A DNA stretch of 42,424 nt. Origin: Bacteroidota bacterium (GTDB lineage Bacteria > Bacteroidota > Bacteroidia > Bacteroidales > CG2-30-32-10). Both the position numbers and the translations under genes were made by a program. The notes beneath the pieces were generated by a model that was not told where the DNA came from, ran no database searches, and saw only the letters and a program-made list of their open reading frames with translations. The stretch covers positions 1 to 42,424 of the forward strand of contig JACAAW010000011.1 in assembly GCA_013377115.1 (NCBI GenBank), read 5' to 3'. This document shows, one piece after another, positions 1 through 7,900 of the stretch. The number at the start of each line of letters is the position of its first letter. The first letter of the stretch is position 1.

Positions 1-63
1 AAAATAATGAACAAGGATTAACGATTTTTGATTTCTGAAGAAACATTCATTTCCGCATTAATT

Positions 64-217
64 GGAATAACCAGACGAAACAATTTTTTGCATTTGGAAT
101 AATTTAATTCAAACCTAATTTAAAAATATGAATTTCGCAAAAGTGGTGGGTATTATTGTACTAGAATAAAAACTAAAAATATCTCTGGTTGCTGAGCCTG
201 TCGAAGCGCCAGTAGAA
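64..217 (+). repeat. Direct repeat, copy 1 (about 154 bp)
   Basis: This stretch is nearly identical to 929-1083. Both run from GGAATA near the left end through CGAAACAATTTTTTGCAT and AAGTGGTGGGTATTATTG to CGCCAGTAGAA. A few substitutions and one extra T distinguish the copies. Weaker likeness (CATTTCCG) extends about 20 bases to the left. The pair brackets the small gene at 401-742. Confidence 0.9.
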
Positions 218-262
218 AGTATGTTTGCAGTGGTCGCTTGCACTTCGACAGGCTCAGCAACC
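187..262. repeat. 76-nt palindromic element, copy 1
   Basis: A 20-base arm GGTTGCTGAGCCTGTCGAAG at 187-206 is matched by its exact reverse complement at 243-262. The inner loop differs from the other two copies. The right end continues as CGCTCAATTTTAAGCTC, exactly as after copy 3. It resembles REP/MITE-type intergenic palindromes. No transposase is nearby. Confidence 0.92.
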
Positions 263-341
263 CGCTCAATTTTAAGCTCCATCAATTTATAGAAAAATTC
301 CTTGTAAATCGTTATTGCGAGGGAAGAATGACCGAGTTGGC

Positions 342-364
342 GGCGCTCGTTTGTAACGAGTGCC
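342..364. repeat. Short hairpin repeat, left of the orphan gene
   Basis: GGCGCTCGTT (342-351) pairs with AACGAGTGCC (355-364), with one G-U pair and a 3-base loop. A close relative lies at 791-817 on the other side of the gene at 401-742, so the gene is bracketed by the same hairpin type. Confidence 0.8.
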
Positions 365-400
365 ATTTTCACTTATTTTTGATTTTTAATTCTTATATTA

Positions 401-742
401 TTATTCAAAAACCTTTACTTGCCAAACTCCATAGGCGTATTTGCGAAAAACTTTTATTGTTCTTGATCCTGAATCTTTTGAAATGGAATCTCCGACTTTA
501 TAATAGTCTTTAATTATTACGTCAGGTTCATCTAATTGAAAAAGTGTGTCCTTGAATCTTACCCAATCGCACCCTTTACTGCCTTCTTTTATTTCAGTAA
601 CTACACCATGATATTTTCGTTTTAAATATTCAGAACTAACTGGTCTAATACCTAATAAAAAGTAGATAATACTAACTCCAATCATGATAAAGAAAGTCGA
701 AATCAAGATAGTTCTTAATGTTTTTTTTCTATTTTTTTGCAT
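401..742 (-). CDS. Small single-pass membrane protein of unknown function
   Basis: The product is 113 residues. A basic start (MQKNRKKTLR) is followed by one hydrophobic segment at about residues 11-31. The rest is a soluble domain of about 80 residues rich in beta-type residues and Lys/Asp, with one Cys (GCDW). This suggests a membrane-anchored protein with a small domain outside the cytoplasm. I recognise no family. The start is the ATG complementary to 740-742; no clear promoter or ribosome site is visible. The gene stands alone between two copies of a direct repeat and two copies of a hairpin, like cargo of a repeat-bounded cassette. It looks real because its composition is that of a protein (a basic-hydrophobic N-terminus, then a balanced domain), but a decayed or non-functional gene is possible. 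Confidence 0.65.
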   Translation of the reverse strand: MQKNRKKTLRTILISTFFIMIGVSIIYFLLGIRPVSSEYLKRKYHGVVTEIKEGSKGCDWVRFKDTLFQLDEPDVIIKDYYKVGDSISKDSGSRTIKVFRKYAYGVWQVKVFE

Positions 743-790
743 TGAAAAACAATTTAATTTTATTTAAAAAGAGGTTTTGTCTCCCCACCG

Positions 791-817
791 TTGGTGCTCG
801 TTTTTAACGAGTGCCAA
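791..817. repeat. Short hairpin repeat, right of the orphan gene
   Basis: TTGGTGCTCGTT (791-802) pairs with AACGAGTGCCAA (806-817) through one G-U pair and a TTT loop. It matches the hairpin at 342-364 in core and loop position. Confidence 0.85.
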
Positions 818-928
818 CTTCACACTGTAATTTGCCAGCCCTATTGCAGATTGGCTTTTTGTTTTATTTTGTTGCTTTTGTCATTGGCATTGGTGCAAAG
901 AATTCAAAGATTCATTTCCGTAAAAAAT

Positions 929-1083
929 GGAATAGCCCGACGAAACAATTTTTTGCATTTTGGAATAATTTAATGCAAACCTAATTTAAAAATATGAATT
1001 TTACAAAAGTGGTGGGTATTATTGTACTAGAATAAAAACTAAAAATATCTCTGGTTGCTGAGCCTGTCGAAGCGCCAGTAGAA
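929..1083 (+). repeat. Direct repeat, copy 2 (about 155 bp)
   Basis: This is the second copy of the repeat at 64-217, in the same orientation and about 865 bases away. Its right end runs into the second 76-nt palindrome exactly as copy 1 does, so repeat plus palindrome form one compound unit. Confidence 0.9.
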
Positions 1084-1128
1084 GAATGTTCTTCGCATAT
1101 CGCTGGTGCTTCGACAGGCTCAGCAACC
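1053..1128. repeat. 76-nt palindromic element, copy 2
   Basis: Arms are 1053-1072 and 1109-1128, exact reverse complements. The stem extends inward (GCCAG against CTGGT) to about 26 pairs with one G-U. It has the same total length as copies 1 and 3. Confidence 0.92.
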
Positions 1129-1185
1129 CGCTCAGTGGCCCGCTTATGATTGGTGCGAAAAATTGCACGAAGAAATATAGTTATT

Positions 1186-1273
1186 CGTCATTGCCATCAG
1201 CCAAAGGCTGAGAAGCAATCTCATCATGGAAAATATTCGCTTATAAGATTGCTTCACTTCGTTCGCAATGACG
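1186..1273. repeat. Nested palindromic element, closed form
   Basis: Outer arms CGTCATTGC (1186-1194) and GCAATGACG (1265-1273) enclose inner arms AAGCAATCT (1213-1221) and AGATTGCTT (1246-1254). The same half-units occur at 27084-27154 in the opposite order. This type of sequence is a common scattered intergenic repeat in bacterial genomes. Confidence 0.85.
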
Positions 1274-1284
1274 GCAATAACTCT

Positions 1285-1360
1285 GGTCACTGAGCTTGTC
1301 GAAGTGCCAGTGGTAGATTATTCTACGTATTTCGCTGGTGCTTCGACAGGCTCAGCAACC
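1285..1360. repeat. 76-nt palindromic element, copy 3 (diverged left arm)
   Basis: The right arm at 1341-1360 is identical to the other copies. The left arm at 1285-1304 (GGTCACTGAGCTTGTCGAAG) differs at three positions. The length is again 76. Confidence 0.9.
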
Positions 1361-1390
1361 CGCTCAATTTTAAGCTCGAAAAACGGGCAC

Positions 1391-1419
1391 AAAAAAAAGC
1401 CTCAAAAAATTGAGGCTTT
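1391..1419 (-). terminator. Rho-independent terminator of the cold-shock gene
   Basis: The stem AAAGCCTCAA (1396-1405) / TTGAGGCTTT (1410-1419) has an AAAA loop. On the minus strand it is followed by a run of U (the As at 1391-1398). It lies 25 bases past the stop codon. Confidence 0.88.
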
Positions 1420-1443
1420 AGAACAAAATCTATCTGATAAATA

Positions 1444-1635
1444 TTAGATAAGTTTTACTTTTACAGCATTAAGTCCTTTTTTACCTTCTTGAAGATCAAA
1501 ACTTACTTCGTCGTTTTCTCTGATCTCATCAATTAAGTCAGATACGTGAACGAAATATTCTTTATCTGAATCATTGTCTTTAATGAATCCAAAACCTTTA
1601 GATTCATTGAAAAATTTAACTTTTCCTTCTTTCAT
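1444..1635 (-). CDS. Cold-shock-domain protein (CspA family)
   Basis: The product is 63 residues, one OB-fold cold-shock domain and nothing else. RNP1 is visible as KGFGFI and RNP2 as YFVHVS, with the usual opening KEGKVKFFN. Proteins of this family bind single-stranded RNA or DNA and act as RNA chaperones in the cytoplasm. The start at 1635 is chosen because the protein then begins right at the domain. The reading frame stays open further upstream, but the extra 20 residues are hydrophobic and overlap the promoter at 1664-1695. It is a single-gene unit with its own promoter and terminator. The family is near-certain; the exact paralogue (CspA, CspC or other) cannot be told. Confidence 0.95.
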   Translation of the reverse strand: MKEGKVKFFNESKGFGFIKDNDSDKEYFVHVSDLIDEIRENDEVSFDLQEGKKGLNAVKVKLI

Positions 1636-1663
1636 AATAATATAATAAATAAAATAATTTTTG

Positions 1664-1695
1664 CAAATGTAGTTTAAATAAATTGATAATCTCAA
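1664..1695 (-). promoter_or_regulatory. Bacteroidota-type promoter of the cold-shock gene
   Basis: On the minus strand a TTG (1693-1695) is followed after 21 bases by TACATTTG (1664-1671), a full match to the TAnnTTTG -7 element. The leader to the start codon would be about 22 bases. Confidence 0.75.
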
Positions 1696-1995
1696 TATTT
1701 ATCAATATTTCTGCATATTTCTTTTCTGTTTTGCTTGAATCTCTTTGTTTTAGGTGTATTTGTGTTTTGTAAATTCTTGAAATTTAATTAAAAGCAGAAT
1801 GTTTTCGGTAAAAATGACTATAATTTGGGTGAAATTGCAGATAAGATTTAATAAAAATTCAAATTTTCCTTGTATTTTATTTTGTTTTTTTGTGTGCAAA
1901 ATTTCATCAAATTATTTTTTTTTGAAAATAATTCATTATTAGACAACCTTTTTTCATTTTTATGTCTATATTTACGTATTCAAAATCAAAACTAT
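1696..1995. other. AT-rich spacer between divergent genes
   Basis: No gene is seen. The stretch is very AT-rich with long T runs. For the plus-strand adhesin gene the best -7 candidate is TATATTTA (1967-1974), one base off consensus and without a clear -33 TTG. Confidence 0.5.
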
Positions 1996-4900
1996 ATGAA
2001 AAAAAAATTACTCCCATTCATTATTGGTTTTTTGTTTCTTTCTTTAATAACCAATGCACAGATAACTGTTAATAATACACCTACAGCAACGCAGCTTGCA
2101 AATATTTTGGCGGGCTCAAACCTTGTGGTGTCTAATGCAGTATTAACCGGAGCCACTACTGCGAAAGGTTCCTTTTTAGCAACAAATAATAATCTGGGAA
2201 TGACTTCCGGAGTTATTTTGTCGACAGGATTGGTTAGCACTGCTCCTGGTCCAAATGGAGCTGGAAATACCTCAAATAATTTAGGAACTGCTGGTACTGC
2301 GCAAATGACCACTCTTGCTGGAGTTACTACTTATGATGCAATGACTTTGGAATTTGATTTTACGGTGCAGTCTGATATGATTCAGTTTAATTATGTTTTT
2401 GCATCTGAAGAATATCCTGAATATGCGCCACCTAACAATTCTTCCTATAATGATGTTTTTGCATTTTTTATTTCTGGTCCAGGGATTACTGGTTCAGAAA
2501 ATATTGCTTTGATTCCAAGTACAACTTTGCCAGTTACTATTAATAATCTTAACGCGATTACTAATTCTCAGTTTTATGTTAATAATACTGGGGGACAAGA
2601 TATTTCCTTTGATGCATTTACAACATTGTTGACAGCACAAAAAACTGGTTTGATTCCATGCAGTACTTATCATTTAAAATTGGTGATTGCAGACGCTGGT
2701 GATGCGGCTTATAATTCTGCTGTATTTTTACAAGAAAACAGTTTGGTTCAAGGGATTGTTGATGTTAATACCAATACAATTAGTGCCAATGATACTGCTT
2801 CTGAAGGTTGTGTAAAAGCAAGTTTTACCTTCTCATTGGATCAACCTGCTGTGATTGATAAAATTATTAATTTCCAAATTGCAGGAACTGCTACCAACGG
2901 AATTGATTATGCTCCAATTGCAAATTCACTTACCATTCCTGCTGGTCAAACTTCTGCACAAGTTTTTATCGATGCTTATTCTGATGGTATTCCTGAAGGA
3001 ATTGAAACTGTTTATATCATTTATAAACCTGAAGTCTGCGCGCCATATGATACGGCCAAGCTGTATATACGAGATAATGTCTCGATAATTTATACCATCG
3101 ATCCAACAGATCTGGCATGCAACGGAAACCAAACGGGGCAGATTCTTGTTAATGCAAGTGGAGGTTTTCCGCCTTACACTTATGAAGTGAAAGATGATAT
3201 GGGTGTCATCACTCAATATACGAATAATCCAATAACAGGACTTGATGCTGGAACTTATGTCGTTTACGTTTATGATATATATGGTTGCAAAGCCGAAGCG
3301 CAAGTTGTTGGTGGTTTATTTAATGCAGGAACAACTTTTCTGCCGGATGGTAGTGGTGTAACCTATACTTCAACCATTCCAATTTCTGGTTTTAGTTCGG
3401 GACAAACTTTAACCTCCTTGTCAATGCTTCAAAACCTATGCTTGAGTTTGGAACATTCTTATTTGGGCGATTTGGGTATTTCTATTATTGCTCCTGGTGG
3501 TCAGACCGTGATTTTAAAAAGTGGATATAATGGAGGAAGTTGTGATTTAGGTGAACCAATTGCTACTGGCCCTGTTGATGGTTCCGCAGGTTCTTTACTT
3601 ACTGATCCAGGAGTTGGATATGATTATTGTTTTAATGCATCTCCAATGTATGGCACAATGGGAGCTGAATCAAATTTGCATTATAGAAATTATACCGATT
3701 CACAAGGTCACAATTATAGTGATAATTATCTTCCTGCTGGAAGTTATACTTCCGAACAATCATTGGCTGGCCTTATTGGAACGCCACTTAATGGAAACTG
3801 GACTATCCAGGTAATTGACAATATGTATCTTGATAATGGCTATTTATTTAATTGGACCATCAGTTTTATTGGAGATTTACCCGATTCAATTGGAATTATT
3901 AATGAACCAGCTCCAATCGTAGTCAATAATTTTGTTACCAATGCTACCTGTGGAAGTAGCAATGGTGCCATTAACATTTCTGTAAGTGGATCCTATCCTG
4001 CCTTTACTTATTTATGGAGCAACGGTGCAACTACCGAAGATATTTCTAATTTAATTGCAGGTTCTTATACCGTTACAGTTACTGACAATCATGCTTGTAC
4101 CAAGGTCGTTACTTATAATGTTAGCAATAATGGTACATTGGATTTAACTTCCAATGTTACTCCTATAACTTGCGCTGGAGCTAATGTTGGGGCAATTGAT
4201 ATTACGCCAACTGGTGGTGCAACACCATATACTTATTTATGGAATAATGCTGCTACAACACAAGACCTCACTGCTTTGGCAGCTGGGACCTATACTGTAA
4301 GTGTTACAGATCAGAATTCTTGTGTTTTGGTTAGACAGTTTGTTGTTACAGCAAATACACCAATTCAAATAAATCAAATTAGTTTACAAAATGAAAATTG
4401 TGGTACACAAAACGGAGCGATTTCAGTTTCTGCAGCAGGTGGATCTGGCTCTTTTGGTTATCATTGGAGTAATGGTGCAACAACTTCTTCGATTACTGGT
4501 TTAACTGCTGGAAATTACACTGTAACAGTTACTGATGCCTACAATTGTACTGCAAGTCATACTTATACGATTATAAATGATGTTTCAAACTGTGTTACTT
4601 ATTGCTATCTTGATGTTGTCCAAAATTCGGTAACTGATGATATGTGCGGAAATGCAATAGGTGCAATAAACATAACAATTACAAATGCAACATTACCTTA
4701 TGCAGTTTCGTGGTCGAATGGCGCTACTACTGAAGATATTTCAGGATTATTACAAGGTAATTACACTGTAACCGTTACTGATGCCAATCAATGTATAAAA
4801 GTTAAAACAATTAGTGTTGGAAATAATACAGGAACATTATCGATTTCAAATTATTTAGTTACCAATGAAACTTGTGGAAGTGTTAACGGATCTATTGATA

Positions 4901-7900
4901 TTACTCCAACTGGCGGTGCATTACCTTACCAATATTTATGGAGTAATGGTGCAACTACCCAAGATTTATCGAATGTTGCCGCCGGAAATTATACTATTCA
5001 ATTAAAGGATGCCAATAATTGTACTTATACCAATTCTTATTCAGTTCTTAATAATGCAGGAAATTTAACAGTTTCTGGTACTATTGTGAATGAAGTTTGC
5101 GGTGCAGATAATGGTAGAATTATTCAAACTGTTAGTGGTGGTTTTGGATTGATTACTTATCATTGGTCAAATGCAGCTACTGTTCAAACATTAAATAATA
5201 TCCCTGCTGGAAATTATTCCTGTACCATTACTGATGCTGGCGGTTGTTCTTTAGTTAAAAATTATGTAGTTCAAAGTCTTCCTGGTAATCTTGCAATCTC
5301 AAATACAGTTATCACCAACGAAAGCTGTAATAATAATTTGGGAAGTATTAATTTAACTGTCAGCGGAACAAGTCCTTTGTATATATGGAGTAATGGAGCA
5401 ACCACTGAAGATATTTCTTCGCTAAATGCTGGTATTTATTCATGTACAATCACAAATAATCAAGGATGTACTGTTTTAACAGGACCTTTAAATGTTTTTG
5501 ATGCTCCAAGTAATATGGTGGTTTCAACCAATCAAATCATTGATGAATTATGTGGAAATAATAATGCTTCGGTTACGGTTAATATTACGGGAGGAGTTAG
5601 TCCATATACTTTCCATTGGTCTAATGGTTCAAATTCTCAAAATATTTATACCATTCATGCTGGAAATTATTCATTAACAGTGACTGATGCCAATGGTTGT
5701 CAGGCAAATTACAGTTGTGTTGTGGATAATTCACCAGGAACTTTGGTAATTCAAAATGCTGCAGTAACTAACGAAAACTGCGGTAACTCAAATGGAGCAA
5801 TCAATCTAACAATAAATGGCGGAACAACACCTTATACTTATTTGTGGAGTACTGGAGCTACAACACAAAATATTACTGGAATTCCAGCTGGTAATTATAA
5901 TGTTACTGTTACTTCGGCTAATGGATGTGTTCAGAATAGAAGTGCTGTGGTTGTAAATAACGCCAACGGCATGACTCCAACTTGGCAGATAACCAATGAA
6001 CTTTGTAGTAATTCACAAGGTGCTATTGATTTAACTGTAACTGGCGGAAATGCACCGATTGTTTATCTTTGGTCGAATGGTGCAACAACACAAGATTTGT
6101 CAAATATTGCTGCTGGAAACTATTCATGTACCATAACAGACAATACTTTATGTAAATCTCATATTGGGCCTATCACAATTAACAATACTTCTGCAAGTAT
6201 GTCAACTTCTACCATTGCAACAAACATTATTTGTGGCAGTGGTCTTGGTGCAATTAATTTGACGGTAACTGGTGGTATTGCTCCACTAACTTATCTTTGG
6301 TCGAATGGCGCAACAACAGAAGATTTAACTTCACTTGCAGCGGGTACTTATTCTTATACGGTAACGGATGTCAATAATTGTAAAGATTTTGGTTCTGCAA
6401 TTGTTACCAATAATCCATCTGGCAATATGAGTTTTACAACAAATGTAACTAACGAACAATGTAATAGTAATTTAGGAGCCATCAATAATACCATCTCTGG
6501 TGGTGCAACACCATATACATTCTTATGGAGTAATGGCGCAACAACAGAAGATTTAACGGCATTAAATAATGGCAACTATTCCTGTACAATTACCAGTTCA
6601 AACGGATGTGTTTTAAATACTGGAATTATTTCTGTTGACGATATTCCTGGAACACTTGTTATTAATACGATTACTACGGTTGATGCAATTTGTGGAAATA
6701 GTTTAGGAAAAGTTAATATCACAGTAAGTGGTGGCACAACACCATATACTTATTTGTGGAGCAACGGCGCAACAACGCAAAATATTACGGGATTAGCTGC
6801 TGGAAATTATATTGTAACAGTTACTGGAGTTGGAGGTTGCACTGTTGTTGGTCAAGCTACTGTTTTAAATGACAATGGTGCATTTAATATTAATAATTAT
6901 GTAATAACAAATGAACATTGCACCAATCATTTAGGAGCCATTGATATCAGTGTTCAGGGAGGGACAACTCCTTATACATATTTATGGAGTAATTCTTTAA
7001 CAACTCAGGATATTAGCAATTTGGCAGCTGGTGGCTATTCTGTATATGTTCACGATGCATTGGGATGTTTTACTAATGGTGCATATACGGTGATAAATCA
7101 GGGATCTAATTTCCAGATAACCAATGCAGCTATTACTCATGGTGTTTGTGGAAATTCAAATGGTTCTATAAATATTACTGCTACTGGCGGAACAGCTCCA
7201 TATCAATTTACATGGAGTAATGGAGCGCATACCGAGGATATCAGTAATTTGAGTTCAGGATCCTACACTGTAAACATTGTTGATGCAAATGGATGTAATA
7301 CCACTGGCACTTATCAAGTAAATAATTTACCTGGAACAATGGTTATTGCTGGAACTACTTCAAACGAATATTGTGGAAATGGTCAAGGTAGTGTAATTTT
7401 AAGTTTATCAGGTGGCGATAATCCATATTCTTATAATTGGAATAATTTAGCAACATCTCAAAACATCACAAATCTTCACGCAGGAAACTATAGTGTTACA
7501 ATTACAGATAATTTAGGTTGTACAGGTACTTATTCTGGAGTAGTTTCAAATACAACAAACGGTTTTGCGGCTAATGTTTCAGCAATTACTGATGAAAATT
7601 GTGGTAATCAAAACGGAGGAGTGAACATTACTGTAAGTGGTGGAATTGCACCAATTAGTTATTTATGGAGCAATGGAGCTACAACTGAAGATATTACCAA
7701 TGTTCATAGTGGAAATTATTCAGTAACAGTAAATGATGTTAATGGCTGTTCTGTGGTTCTTCCAGCTACGGTTATTAATGTTTCCGGAACTTTAGCTTTT
7801 TCTTTTACCAATACTCATGACGAAGAATGCAGTAATTCTCAAGGATTTATTGATATTCAAATTAGTGGAGGCGTAAATCCTTATACCTATTTATGGAATA

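Larger units (their letters stand above)
1..400. other. Gene-free repeat region at the left edge
   Basis: I see no convincing gene here. The stretch holds the first copy of a 154-bp direct repeat (64-217), a 76-nt palindromic element (187-262) and a short hairpin (342-364). The open frames crossing it on either strand run straight through these repeats, have no recognisable domain, and look like chance frames. Confidence 0.7.
743..1443. other. Intergenic stretch filled with repeats
   Basis: I see no gene in these 700 bases. They hold, in order, a hairpin (791-817), the second direct repeat (929-1083), two 76-nt palindromes (1053-1128 and 1285-1360), a nested palindromic element (1186-1273), and the cold-shock gene's terminator (1391-1419). 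Confidence 0.75.

Noticed and set aside
115-513. Open frames on both strands (115-372 minus, 238-513 plus) in the left repeat region
   Set aside because: They run through a direct repeat, palindrome and hairpin, have no domain or start signal, and mirror each other on opposite strands.
791-973. Plus-strand open frame of 60 codons
   Set aside because: It begins within a hairpin repeat and ends in the second direct repeat; no recognisable protein features.
187-1360. The repeated palindromes as a CRISPR array
   Set aside because: Only three copies, unequal spacing of 790 and 156 bases, long palindromes rather than short repeats with uniform spacers, and no cas genes.
1870-1995. Longer N-terminus for the giant adhesin (42 extra residues)
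   Set aside because: The extra part is T-run derived and hydrophobic without order; a standard signal peptide begins at the ATG at 1996.
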